Assembly (NCBI GenBank): GCA_016800925.1
Contig: JABCPU010000007.1
Coordinates: 1 to 64,000, forward strand
Origin: Suillus spraguei
Taxonomy: Eukaryota > Basidiomycota > Agaricomycetes > Boletales > Suillaceae
Direction: 5' to 3'
DNA length: 64,000 bases
The translations under genes and the position numbers were made by a program. Positions 23,487-34,892 of the stretch are shown here, piece by piece (within the stretch, counting starts at the first letter, position 1; each line of letters begins with the position of its first letter). The notes beneath the pieces were generated by a model. It made no database searches. It was given only the letters and a program-made list of their open reading frames with translations, and had not been told where the DNA came from.

Positions 23487-24305
23487 ATGATCCACAATCT
23501 TGCTATAGCAGATTATGCTATTGGTCACACTGGCAGTGCACATGATGCATATGCATTTCGATCTACTCATATTTACCATCATCATGCAACACTTCTTGGA
23601 GATGACCATTGGATCTGGGCAGATAGTGCCTACCTATTAGAACCATGGTGCATCCCCCTTTCAAGAAGCCTGTTAATGGGACCTTAACCAGTGACCAGAA
23701 GACATTTAACACTGCCCTTTCCAGGGTATGTGTGTTATTTTATTTTTTCTTGTGTCCATTTAATTTTGGTAATTTAGGTTTGTGTCTGGGTGGAGCATGC
23801 ATTTGCTGCTCTTAAAAATTGCTTTCAGTCTCTTCGGGAGCTTTGACACCCATTGAAAAATGACCAAGATCTTGCATATATTTCTTACTGGGTCCAGTGC
23901 TGCCTCATCCTTCACAACATGGTGATTCACTTTGAAGAGCACCATGGGATTAAAAGCACAACTGAAGATTCAGCCCTTCAAGCCTATTTGCCTGTAGTAG
24001 AAGTAGATCATGATGTGGATGAGGTGGGTCCTGGAGATACTTCATATCAAGGCACTCCTGGCCACCAAGCTCATGCAAAGTTGATGGAGTATTTATTGAA
24101 CTGACAAGACAAATGTATTGGGAATGTACAGAAAACATAGGTCCCACTAAGCATGTAACAACATATATGGCATGTAAATATATGTATGATGAGTCAGAGA
24201 ACATATGAGATGTGAGACGCGAGATGCAAGACATGAGACACAAGAGAATGACAAACCACTAGTACAACATCAGGGGAGTATGTGTCCAACTACAACAGAA
24301 GCACA

Positions 24306-25072
24306 TCAATCAATGGAAAGCCCACCCTGATCAGCAGCGCCCCCCTTCAACTTGAGAAGTTCAATTTCGAGCTTCAGCACAGCCTTTTGCTCAGCATGAA
24401 CCCTGGCCTGAGCTTTGAGAACTTGAAGCTCAAGAGTCTTGGACTCCTGAGTGTGCTGATGTAAAGTGGCGGCCTCTGTGCATTCAATCTCAGCTCTCTC
24501 CCATTGAAATTCAAGGTCATGTTCCTGATGGACAGCGTTGACCTTTGTGATCTTGTACTCTGATGCCGCCGCCTTCACAGTATAGATATAGGACATGTTA
24601 TTTGTAAGCGTCTCATCTTGCCCACGAACACCGTCAACCTCTGATTCAACGTTCTTCCCAAGGTGAGATTTTTTTGGACCGCTATCTTTAAGTGTGGTGC
24701 TCAGTTTGCATGAGGAAATCTGCGACGACGAATGTCCTGATGATGTAGAGGCTGTGTGTGCTGATGTTTTCATAGATGACACAATAGATGATGGGGGATT
24801 GGGCGAGTGGAAGGATCCATGGCTCATTGCACGGTCAGCGTGATTTTTGAATGTCCCATGAGACAAGCGATTGCGAGTATGTGTATGTGGTGGTGAGGGG
24901 GAGGAGAGTGGACATTTGTGAGAGAGAGACCAATCCTGACCCTCCTGCAGGCCGTCTGCATCCTGCTGCTCAAACTCACCATAATCCATATCTTCATTCA
25001 TAGTGAAGTCGTCGTTAATGACAGCGCCGACAACAGGGTCATCATCGACAATGAGGTCAACAACAGGGTCAA
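24306..25072 (-). pseudogene. C-terminal part of a coiled-coil gene split by element E2
   Basis: Minus-strand frame entering at the E2 boundary (acidic Asp/Val repeats DPVVDLIVDDDPVV), then a Ser/Pro/His-rich linker (about 24700-24930) and a C-terminal coiled coil (HDLEFQWERAEIECTEAA and a leucine-rich end). The N-terminal piece is at 48440-48691, on the far side of E2, and reads on in frame across the duplicated GTCAA. It lies convergent with Harbinger copy 1, and a coiled-coil partner beside such a transposase would fit the two-gene layout of PIF/Harbinger elements. I see no Myb/SANT domain, so the role is not established. Confidence 0.6.
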
Positions 25073-25546
25073 TGTTACGAACTGGGATGGTGTCACCAGC
25101 AACAGTGAAAAGACACAGACGGTCTGCTGGGAAGTTCTACAATGTCCAGAAGAGGACAAGGTGAAAGTACAAGGAACGCATTCTGAGTACTATCAAGGGT
25201 TCAGCCTCAAAGACAAGTCTAAGAGGTTCCACGAGAATAGAGACTAAGGCTAAGGAGTGCTTAGACTTAGAGATGATTCAAGACGACTTAGGTTGGAGAC
25301 CTAAGTGAAGGATGTTCCAGGTAAAACCCAGTAAGATTAAAGTGAAGTATACAAGCATAATACAATGTGCTTAAATAGGCCAATATGTGCGCATGGACCA
25401 AGAGAGACGTGAGAATGTAAGTGCGTATCCAAAGAAGGAAGGCAACTATAGTACAGATGCATTGAGCATATGAGTCAGAGTCACGTTACGTAATATACAA
25501 AGTAAAGGAGATGAGAAAATGAATAGGGGCACATACAACTGTAACA
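25073..25546 (-). repeat. 3' LTR of E2
   Basis: 474 bp, TGTTACGAAC to CTGTAACA on the plus strand. The polypurine tract of E2 (plus-strand TTACCCCCTTTT) abuts it at 25547. It shares subfamily markers with the right-hand piece 48152-48439 (for example AGTATACAAGCATAATACAA), which shows that the two belong to one element. Confidence 0.9.
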
Positions 25547-25660
25547 TTACCCCCTTTTGACATGGAAAGTCACCGACTTTCATATATCGCAATTGGCGTC
25601 ATAGATGGGATCATAGTTGTCATAGTTAGCGATGTCTTCATCAGCAGTACTTCCCCCCAG

Positions 25661-27197
25661 TGTCATATACCATACATTCAGGTCTGATCCATGGACATCT
25701 GGACACCCAATCAACATCCATCCATATCTAATCCATATCCATATCCGACTCAGTCCATCCATCCGATCTGATCCACTCATCCGATCCATGTCCATATCCA
25801 ATCCGTGTCCATATCCAATCCATGCTCATATCCGAAACTATTCCCGCGCACCTGCGCGTTACTCCTTTTAGGTTAATACCTGTGTCCGGCTTTCGGTTAT
25901 CTCTGCACCTCTGGCTTTCGGTTATCTTGACTTCCGTCTTGATAAGATATTTCGTACAAGTCTTATTTCCGAGTTCATAGCCTTGTGTTCCGCAATGCCT
26001 CAAACATAGCCTCGGACTATCCTTGCTTGCCTTCCGGCATGCTCCTACAGTATATAAACTTGTAGTACAACTCCTGCAGACCTTAGTCTGATTCATTGTT
26101 CCTACTTCTGTATATTCCTTTGATTACTCTGTATCCTGTTATCATGTCTATATAACTCCATCTCCGTTCTTGCAAGCTTCCAACTCAGGCCTATGGGATC
26201 ACTCCCTAGGCCGGAGCTTTGATCCTATGTCCTATAATCTTTTCGGACTTCGTCCATCTCCGTCTATCATCTGTTTCACCTCCGACTCTACCTTTGGTAG
26301 TCTTATACTGTCTGTTTCTATTCCGGACCTTGTCTGGAGTAGTCTATACTATCTCTACACCATATCCGGACCTACTCCTCTCTAAGTAGCCAACACTTCC
26401 TCTAAGATCCACAGAGCTATGCTCATCCGATCATCTGATCATCCGCTCCTCCGCTCCTCCGCTCCTCCGCTCCTCTGCTCCTCTGCTCCTCCGCTCCTCC
26501 GCTCCTCCGCTCCTCCGCTCCTCCGCTCCTCCGCTCCTCCGCTCCTCCGCTCCTCCGCTCCTCCGCTCCTCCGCTCCTCCGCTCCTCCGCTCCTCCGCTC
26601 CTCCGCTCCTCCGCTCCTCCGCTCCTCCGCTCCTCCGCTCCTCCGCTCCTCCGCTCCTCCGCTCCTCCGCTCCTCCGCTCCTCCGCTCCTCCGCTCCTCC
26701 GCTCCTCCGCTCCTCCGCTCCTCCGCTCCTCCGCTCCTCCGCTCCTCCGAGCTCCGGACCTTCGGACCCCTAGTCCTCCGGATCCATCCTATCCTATCCT
26801 CTGACATCTATGAATCATCTTTCCCTCCAGAGCTCTGCTCCTATCCTGCCCTGGACTTTGTCCAGCGGACCATCCTTCATCTGTTCGACTTGGAACTTGT
26901 TCCAGTAGTGTTACCATTACTCCCTACCTTCCGAAAATAGTTCCGGCGCATTCCCGCGCTCATCCGGAAGTCCATTGGAGCTCTGTCGAGCTATCCTGCC
27001 TTAGAGTTCATCCAGACCCTCCATCCGGACTCCACCAGAACTCTCCCTTGGACTCCATCCGAAATTAAGGGCACATACTCGGGTAAGGGGCACAGCGTAC
27101 GAGCTGAGGCCAAGCCCCTTTGACTTACAACCCTCTGGTACAACCCCATGTAAGACCAGGACTTCTTGCTAATCTCTGGTTTTGCATGGTCGTAACA
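25661..27197 (+). mobile_element. Solo LTR-3, copy 3, in the third ORF of E2
   Basis: 1537 bp, TGTCATATACC to GGTCGTAACA, with duplication CCCAG (25656-25660 and 27198-27202). TATATAAA is at 26051-26058. This is the longest copy because its octanucleotide array has 41 units. Confidence 0.95.
26421..26748. repeat. Octanucleotide array in LTR-3 copy 3 (41 units)
   Basis: 41 tandem 8-bp units, GCTCCTCC with a few GCTCATCC, GATCATCT and GCTCCTCT variants at the left end. The array creates long spurious frames on both strands. Confidence 0.97.
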
Positions 27198-27727
27198 CCC
27201 AGCATATAAGCTGCTTCTTCTTCTGCTACGGTCCTCACTCGTCGACCTGCCTTTCTTTGTCGACGATTAATAAGATACTGCTCCCACCTATGAAGTGCAT
27301 CATAAAATCCATCGTCTCTCCAAGTAAGCGTAAACGGGGGATCTCCAAGACGCTGAGGGCAGTAGATAGATAGATGGGTAGGGGCGTGTTGCAGACAGAT
27401 TTGGCACTGGTATTGGGGGCAATTCTTTTGCCGATGTCCTAAGATGCCACAGAATCGACATTTCATATTTTCATCAGTGTCGGAGGTAGACATGCATAAT
27501 GGTGATGGCAAAATAATGGGCTTGGGACTAGTGGATCTGGCATGCTTCTTTCCCTTCCATCGCGCCATATGACTTAAAGCAAAGGCATTGTCATGTCTGA
27601 GCTGCACCTGCTGTTCAGGGGTAAGAGTGTATGCCGATGTTGGGAGATCAGGAGTAGTTGCTCGTTCAGCAACCTTGAGAAGTTCGTCAGAGGAGGAAGA
27701 GGACATTATGCCAAAGTCCTTTACTAG

Positions 27728-28203
27728 TGTTACGAACTGGGGTGGCATCACCAGCGACAGTGAAAAAACACAGACGGTCTGCTGGGAAGTTCTTACAATG
27801 CCCAAAAGAGAGCAAGGTGAAAGTACAAGGAACGCGTTCCGAGTACGATCAAGGGTTCTGCCTCAGAGACAAGTCTAAGAGGTATCTGCGAGAATAGAGA
27901 CTAAGACTAAGGAGTGCTTAGACTTAGAGACGATTCAAGACGACTTAGGTTGGAGACCTAAGCGAAGGAGATTCCAGGTAAAACCCAGTAAGATTAAAGT
28001 AAGGACTTTACTACAAGTACACTGTGCTTAAATAGGCCAATATGTGCGCACAGACCAGATAACCGTGAGAATGTAGCTGCGTATCCTAATAAGGAAGGCA
28101 TATGTTGTACAGATGCGTTGAGCATATAAGGCAAAGTCATGTGACACGTCATACAAGTAAAGAGACAAAGGGGAAATGAATAGGGGCACGTACGATTGTA
28201 ACA
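27728..28203 (-). repeat. 3' LTR of E1
   Basis: 476 bp. The adjacent plus-strand TTACCCCCTTTTT (28204-28216) is the complement of the polypurine tract AAAAAGGGGGTAA that precedes the 3' LTR in the element's own sense. Confidence 0.95.
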
Positions 28204-28235
28204 TTACCCCCTTTTTACACGTAAAGTCACCGACT

Positions 28236-29705
28236 TTACTCATCTTGGTTCGCATAGTAAACGGGATCATCACTCCATTCGTAGTCTTCGTCGGCAAAGG
28301 ACCCGCTCCTCATATACGCGGCTTCTGCTAGTCCAGCGCGTCGTTTAGAGTCCTTCCTCTTTTCTTCCTGAATACGTTCATCGTCAAGCTGCCGCTCCCA
28401 ATCACGGAGTGCGTCATAGAACCCCTCGTCTTTCCAAGTTAACTCGAAGGGGGGAGGCCCGACTCGTCGAGGACAATAAATGGAAAGATGGGTAGGCGAC
28501 CAATATCTGCAAACCTTGCACTGGTACTCCGCACAATTCTTCTGGCGATGTCCAAGTAGTCTGCAGATACGACATTTCATGTTTTCGTCAGGATTGGAAT
28601 GGACTTTGCGTAATGGCGACGGTGAGATGATAGGCGTGGGGCTAGTAGATCTGGCGCGCTTCTTTCCCTTATTCTTCCTCATACGTTTTAAGGCAAGGGT
28701 GTTGGTGCGTCTAAGTTGTGCTTGCTGAGCAGGAGTGAGAGTATATGCCGACGTAGGGAGGTCAGGAGTAACTGCTCGTTCAGCAGCCGCAAGGAGCTCA
28801 TCAGAGGAAGACGGGGAGGTTATGCCAAAATCTTTTACTAAGACCGGTGAGACAGGGTCCATTGGACCGAATGATGATGGGATAGACATTGGGGGGTGTA
28901 TATGAAGGTCGCGAAGTCAGGGGCCGAGTGTCACCAGCTCAGTGGCAGGAATACCTAGTAGTTTAGCGGCCTCGCACTGTTCCTTTGTGCAAGGTTCGTA
29001 CAGCCAATCAGGGCAATCAAGTGAGGTCGTTGCGGGAGATGGTGAGATTGGCTGTTCGATAGGAGATGGAGTTCGGGGAGATGCAAGATCATCTTGCATT
29101 TGTTGTAAATCAGTGATAGCTTCTTCTACTAGATTTCTGGCCGCTCTGGTTTCAGCGACTGATTGCTGGATGGTGTCGACAACCGTATTGGTGAGTTGTC
29201 CAATTTCTTGCACAGCAGTGTATAGGCCAGTAAAGGCATCAAGACTAGAATAGATGCGCGAAGAGGCGGGTGCTGGAATAGGAAGTGGCATATCTCTTTG
29301 CGGAGAGGGAGGTCAAGCAATGCCTGCTCAACGTTCGGCAATGATGTGAATAGCTTCTTCAACATCTTTCTTAAAAGAATCGGGAAGCAACAGCATAGCG
29401 TAAGCACGAATGCATTTTTGAAGATGAATGAAACGGTGACGGAGTGTGATTTCTGTAGTTTCTTTAGCAGTGGCTTCGATGAGGGCTGCGGTGCGGATGA
29501 TGTTAACAAGGAGTAGAGCGGGGAGGGCACCTCTTTCAATAAGGATTCTTTCGATTTCGAGGGCGTGTCCCTCACAGAGGATGGCGGCTTTGATGTAAGA
29601 GGTATCGTCGATTTCTGCAGTGAGAGTTCCGTATTGTTTAGTTTCGGAGTCGGAGTCATTGGTGGCAGCGACGACAGGTGTGATGTAAGCAGTGGGGAAA
29701 GACAT
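28236..29705 (-). pseudogene. Third ORF of E1: protein with two Cys/His knuckles
   Basis: Unknown function. A 490-codon frame from ATG 29705 (MSFPTAYITP) to TAA 28236, downstream of pol and in the same direction, where envelope or accessory genes sit in other elements. The first 130 residues look all-helical (EGHALEIERILIERGALPALLLVNIIRTAALIEAT). A second helical block (ETRAARNLVEEAITDLQQMQ) and Ser/Pro linkers follow. The C-terminal third has CRICRLLGHRQKNC (CCHC knuckle) and CKVCRYWSPTHLSIYC (CX2CX6HX4C), with an acidic end. There is no signal peptide or membrane segment, so it is not an envelope protein. Three TGA stops stand where CGA fits (two near 29310-29330, one near 28917). The Gag-like architecture suggests nucleic-acid binding; that is inference. 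Confidence 0.82.
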
Positions 29706-29760
29706 TTCGAGATAGTAGTTAATCAGGTGCTTGACGCGAGTTGATTTGACTGAAGGATAA

Positions 29761-32700
29761 TCAGAGGGCATGTTGCTTCTTATAAGCATTCAAAATTCGA
29801 GCGGAGTTCTTCAAGTTCTTTTCTGGGAGCCATTCGTTATCTCCTGATGAATATCCTTTCCAGGAAACTAGATAACGTCGGCGAATGCCGGTTCCTTTGT
29901 GAGAAAGGATTGCTTCTACTTCATATTCTTCTTCTTCTTCGATAACGTCAGGTGGTGGTTCAGGGAAGTTCGGGCCGTGTACGTCTGTTTCGCTATAGGA
30001 TGATAAGACAGAAGCATGGAACGTGGGGTGAATTTTCCACTGCAGAGGGAGTTTAAGTGTGAACGTGATGGGAGATAAGACATCGATGATCAGGAAAGGT
30101 CCGTATCGCTTTGAGGCGAGCTTCCTTGATGGGAGTTTAAGTCTAAGATTAGTGGCAGATAGCCAAACCTTGTCTCCGATCTTCCATGGGGTGTACTTAT
30201 CTCCTCGGGATCGTTCGGCCATTGTCTGCATTGCAATGTTATGACAGGCGATTGCTTCTTCTCTTATCTTCTGCAGAGATCGTACTCGATCTTCTGCTGC
30301 GGGGACGGATGAGTCAGGGATAAGGTGGGGAATAGCGCGTGGTTCGTATCCCATCATCAAGTAGAAGGGTGATGCATTCCTTGCATCATGTTTTGGTGGT
30401 TATGGATGAATTTGGTGATTGGTAGGTGTTCTACCCAATCTTCAGGGTTGTTACGGCAGTAGATGCGAAGGTATGTCTCAAGTTCTTGATTCAGCCTTTC
30501 GGTCTGACCATCAGTCTGTGGGTGATAAGCCGTGGATGGAGCGATGACGTAGTCAAGAAGTCGGGCAAGTTCCTTAGAGAAGCGAGATAGGAACTGCGGG
30601 CCTCGATCCGAGATGACTTTGTCATGGAGTCCAAATCGTCGGTAAACATGTTTTAAAAATAGCTTAGCCACACCTTCTGAAGTGATGGTTTTCAAACAAG
30701 GGATAATAATTACCCCCTTCGTAAGGCCATGGTCTACCACGACCATGATGCTGTCAAAGCCTCCAGAAACGGGGAGGTCAGTGACGAGATCAACGGAGAC
30801 CTGGGAGAATGGGCGAACAGCTGACGAGGGAATAGGTGCGAGCGGGGGTCGAACAGGATGGGTATCTGCTTTCATTTGCTGGCAAAGGGCGCAACCCTCA
30901 ACGTATTTCCGAATATAAGAGCCCATTGCAGGCCACCAGGCTTCTCGTTTTACGAGTTCTTCAGTTTTGAATCTACCGGGGTGACCCGCGGTAGGATGAT
31001 CATGATACCTTTTCAGGATATCGGAGCGATGCGCCGGTGGAATATAGGCGCGGTTCTTAAAATAGAGGACATTCTCCTCAATCTTCCAGTCAGAAAGTGC
31101 CGATTTCATAGGGGGAAGGCACACGCCATCAAGGGCATCAGATGCCGTCTTGAAGACAGGGTCGTCGAGGGGGTCAGAGGATGACAGCACATCCTTCAAG
31201 TCGGTGTCAATAAGACAAATGAATAGAGCGTCAGGGAGGAGGGTCTGGTCCTTGTTATCATCTTTGCCAGAGTCATAATCAGGCCGGCGGGATAGTGCAT
31301 CAGGTACTGCTAATTTAGTACCTGCAACGTGATGCAGTTCGATGTCGTAAATAGACAAAATCAATTGCCAACGTGCTTGGCGACGGGTGAGCTTCTGTGC
31401 ACTTCTAAAGTACAGAAGGTTCTTATGGTCGGTGAATACCAGGATGCGGTGTGGGTTTCCTTCGAGATAATGACGCCATTTGTTCAATGCCTGGATCACG
31501 GCAAGGAGTTCCCGATCAAAGATCTGGTAATTGCGTTCCGCAGGGTTCAAAGACTGTGAGAGGTATGCACATGGGTGATAAACACCATTCTCATCGGTCT
31601 GTAGGAGAACTCCGCCAGTTGCTACAAGCGAAGCGTCGGTAGCAATGGCAAATTGTCAGGAAGGATCAGGGTTACGGAGTACCGGTTGGGAAGTGAAGCG
31701 TCGTTTCAATTCTTCGAAGGTGTCCATACATTCGGTTGACCACTCAAAGGCCTTATCTTTCTTTGTCAAATCGATAAGGGGTCTGGTGATGTCAGAATAG
31801 TGGGAAATGAACATGCGGTAGAAGTTGCAAAAACCGAGGAATGACCGAACATCTTTTACAGATTTCGGGATTGGCCATTCGGAGATTCCCTTGGTCTTGG
31901 CGGTGTCCATAGCAACTTGTCCAGGGCGAATTATCATTCTGAGGTATTCTACTTCTTCTGCATCGAAGGTGCATTTCTCCGGTTTCAAGAACAGGTGTTC
32001 TTTTCGTATTTTCATCAAAACTTGTCTAGTCCGTTCACGGTGTTCTGCCATTGTCGTAGAGAAAATCAGGATATCATCCATATAGATAACCATCCATCCT
32101 TCATTGATTTCTTGTTGGAAGGTGCGATTCATGTATGCTTGAAAAGTTGCTGGGGAATTGCAGAGGCCAAAGAACATGACGTTCGGTTCAAAGAGGCCAA
32201 ATTCCGTGGTAAAAGCAGCTTTCCACCTGTCGTCAGGATGGATGCGAATGTTGTTATAACCAGATCGGATATCCATTTTCGTAAAGAACTGTGCGTTATG
32301 AAGACGTGCGACAAGGGAAATAGGGAGTGGAAGCGGGTATGCGTTCTTGACTGTCCAATCATTGATGTAGCAATAATCTTGACAGGGACGCAGTTCTCTG
32401 CTCTTCTTTCCCACAAAGAAGAAGCCACTAGCTTGAGGTGACTTCGATTCTGAGATAAAGCCTTTCGCAATGTTTTCATCGATAAACGTTTTGACAGCAG
32501 CACGTTCTTTTTCCGATAGCGGGTAAACTTTAGACGTCGAGGGATAAAACCGGGTTTGGTGTCGATCCGATGATCGATACCAGGGCGTTCGGGGGGTAGT
32601 TTGTTCAGTCCATCTTTAGCAAAGACGTCTGCGAAGTCGTGCAAATAATCCGGGACCAATTCTTCAAAGATTTCTTTTTCTTTTCTTTTCATCCGTAGCG

Positions 32701-33860
32701 AATTCTGAGCCTTGTTGCTGTATTTTGGATGGGGAAGGAAAACTGTAGAATAGTTGGAAGATTGTTCGAATCGGAAGTTCCATCGTGTGTGAGAGGCGTG
32801 TCCATGGAAACTTCTTCTATGATTCTCATGCTGACTCCATCAGGTCGTATTCTACGAGAAATTCTCCATCTCCTAGTTCATACGAGGAAATTTCGCGTAC
32901 TTCTGGCGCATGCCAGACGTCATTCATGGTATCGAATTGGTCATCATCCTCGGCTGGGATCAACGAGGGCACGGGTTCTTCTGTATCGGGGATTTCTTCT
33001 ATTGAAGCTGAAAGGGTTTTCGGGGGAACGAAGAACTTGGATAATTTCGGTACGTTGGTGCTTCGCCCTGGGAGTTCTTCTTCCGTTTTCCTCTTTCCAT
33101 GTTTCTGTTCTTCTATTGGCTGCTGCTCAATAGGTTCTTGCCCGACCCGATGCTCGGGTTCGGATTCATTCTTGCGCTTCTCTGCACGGGGAATTGGTGA
33201 TACTGCTCGTGGCAATTGTACACGAGGAGTGGGGTCTGCAGTACGTGGTATTCGTACTTCTGGTTCTGGGTTCTCAAGAGTATCAACAGGAGAGGCGATG
33301 AAGGGCTTCAGAAGGCGGGAATGTCGCCATCTGGTGTGATGATTGAAGAGTCGGGGCAGTCCGTTCTTCTTCCGATCTTCATCCAAATCAATTTCAATTT
33401 CATCTGATTTCTCTGTCCGTGAGAGGACAAGTGTTTCAGCAGCCCAATCTATAATTGGGTTCATCGCTCGCAACCATGGGATTCCAAGGAGGATTTGATC
33501 TCTTCTTCCTAGCTTAGTGATATTGAATCTTCCGTACATGGTTCGATCGTCAATCTTGACCACAAGAAGGCAGTAGTGTGTAATTGGTCCTCCTTTTATA
33601 AGAGTCCCATCTGCTGTTGTAACTCGAAACGGTGTTTTGAGTTTTCGTCATGTGATTTGATGGAGTTTCACAAACTCTTCCGAGATGAATGTTCCTGCTG
33701 CTCCTGAATCGATAACAGTGGTGGTGTCGACAGATTTCAATTGAGTACGCGAGTGAAGGGTGATAGGGACACGAAGTTCTTTTCTTTCACCTACAGCGCG
33801 TACAATTCTTAGTATTACATTGGGAGAAACATATGTCGAGTCTTTGTTTCTCCAAATCAA
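29761..33860 (-). pseudogene. Pol of E1: PR, RT, RNase H, integrase, chromodomain
   Basis: Begins in the -1 frame at the gag stop. Protease TVIDSGAAGTFIS is intact. A Pro/Glu-rich linker (32830-33300) leads to RT (IYMDDILIF near 32070-32085), RNase H (AIATDASLVATGG near 31640), the integrase HHCC region (YHDHPTAGHPGRFK..CALCQQMK), the DDE core (SVDLVTDLP, ISDRGPQFLS, YHPQTDGQTERLNQE) and a C-terminal chromodomain (YEVEAILSHKG..YLVSWKGYSSGDNEWLP). Lesions: TGA 33648-33650, single-base losses near 32850, 32535 and 30392, and TGA 31656-31658 (CGA expected). It overlaps the region upstream of the third ORF. The domain order is complete but it cannot be translated through. Confidence 0.93.
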
Positions 33861-34693
33861 AAATCCTGAACAATCCGCCTCACGGTTTCTTCATCTTCTT
33901 CTTCTCCTTTGACTTTGGTTTGTCGGAGTGGGGTCTTCTTCTTTCTGTCAGGACAATTATGGATGCGGTGTCCTGTCTTTCTGCATCCAAAGCATTGTCC
34001 TTTCTTCATGCATTCGGATCTCTCCATATCGGAGATTCGATCTACGACCATTGCGTTGGAATCACGGTTCGGAATATACCGTGCATTCCCGTAGTTCTTC
34101 TTCTTCTGTTGTGGAGTATGATGTGTCCTCATGGCGTTAAGCCGATGATGGGCATTGTCAATAGCAACGCATTGCAGCACAACGTCTCTGAATATTTCGG
34201 AGACATCTCCTGTATTGAAAAGCTTTGTAAGGATACCCCAATTAAGGCCGTCTTGAAAGAACTGGATCTTCGTCGCGTTGTCAGTGATCTGAGCCTTGGC
34301 TGCAAGTGCCTCAAAGTCAGCGACATAGGTGTGGAGATCTCCAGTTCCTTGTTTGAGATCCCTAAGCCTTGTGAGCGTGGTTCCTTTGGTATCCACCGGT
34401 TCGAATGCTTCTTTGAAGCTCTTCATAAAATCCGCCATCGTCCCATAACCAACTTTTTGTCCCGAAGTGTCGGTAGATTGGGCGTGTTCAAGGAATTGTT
34501 CCTTCCAAGACTTGGCATTCCTTTCGGTCATAAAGGATGTTATGTAGATGATCTTCTGTTTGTCGGTGGTGTAGAGCTTTTCATTGATGTCAAAGTGCAA
34601 ATTGCATGACTGGATAAACTCGCGAGAGTTATCACGATCTCCATCAAAACCAATTGGTTGACCAATCTTGTATTCGAATTCTTTGGTCGACAT
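33857..34693 (-). CDS. Gag of E1
   Basis: 278 intact residues from ATG 34693 (MSTKEFEYKIGQPIGFDGD) to TGA 33857. The capsid-like core has SWKEQFLEHAQ, DFMKSFKEAFEPVD and DLHTYVADFEALAAKAQ. One CCHC knuckle CFGCRKTGHRIHNC lies near residues 233-246, followed by a Lys/Glu-rich end. The stop lies in GATTTTTGA, and pol continues in the -1 frame from the same run of five T. It would form particles and package element RNA. E2 and E3 have the same protein with the same junction. Confidence 0.93.
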   Translation of the reverse strand: MSTKEFEYKIGQPIGFDGDRDNSREFIQSCNLHFDINEKLYTTDKQKIIYITSFMTERNAKSWKEQFLEHAQSTDTSGQKVGYGTMADFMKSFKEAFEPVDTKGTTLTRLRDLKQGTGDLHTYVADFEALAAKAQITDNATKIQFFQDGLNWGILTKLFNTGDVSEIFRDVVLQCVAIDNAHHRLNAMRTHHTPQQKKKNYGNARYIPNRDSNAMVVDRISDMERSECMKKGQCFGCRKTGHRIHNCPDRKKKTPLRQTKVKGEEEDEETVRRIVQDF

Positions 34694-34880
34694 GGTTGAT
34701 GATTCTTCTGGTGAGTTATACTTTCTCGGTGCCTACACGCGCTGTCTTGCTGTCCGTCAGGGCTTTTCTTCTGTCAGGGGGCTTCCTCTTGACAATCTGC
34801 TCAGCGTATGTGTACGCTAGTCTGCTGATCTAAGCGATCAGGGTTCAGGGTCGAAGACTGGTAGTCGACAATCAAAATAG

Positions 34881-34891
34881 ACTTTAATCTT
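34881..34891 (-). promoter_or_regulatory. Self-priming site (PBS) of E1
   Basis: In the element's sense AAGATTAAAGT lies 1 nt after the 5' LTR. Its exact complement ACTTTAATCTT is in the LTR at 35155-35165, about 34 nt downstream of a TATTTAA box (35193-35199), that is, at the expected transcript start. E2 has the same 11-nt pair. Confidence 0.78.
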
Positions 34892-34892
34892 T

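Larger units (their letters stand above)
20479..24104 (+). pseudogene. PIF/Harbinger-type DDE transposase, copy 1, cut by three LTRs
   Basis: Nuclease of a cut-and-paste DNA transposon (DDE endonuclease of the PIF/Harbinger kind). Reading starts inside the protein at 20479 (DDPIFHNQSNNSQLPIAIQLAIF), continues after a solo LTR-1 with HYGNASSNEDVCQWAGVSVGS and EWRNGILAADGSLLTL (first Asp), and after the LTR-2/LTR-3 nest with IADYAIGHTGSAHDAYAF and DDHWIWADSAY (second Asp). A spliced exon follows (intron about 23728-23777, GTATGT to TTTAG) with WVEHAFAALKNCFQSLREL (Glu) and CCLILHNMVIHFEE. Lesions: N-terminus lost, a 1-nt loss near 23655, and TGA at 23844-23846 where CGA fits. Not functional. 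Confidence 0.88.

Noticed and set aside
29129..29659. Second-frame proteins over the third ORF (also 35661-36245 and 42781-43365)
   Set aside because: Similar lengths recur in all three elements, but these are +1 shadows of the third ORF; the Ser/Leu/Pro-rich composition reflects its codon bias.
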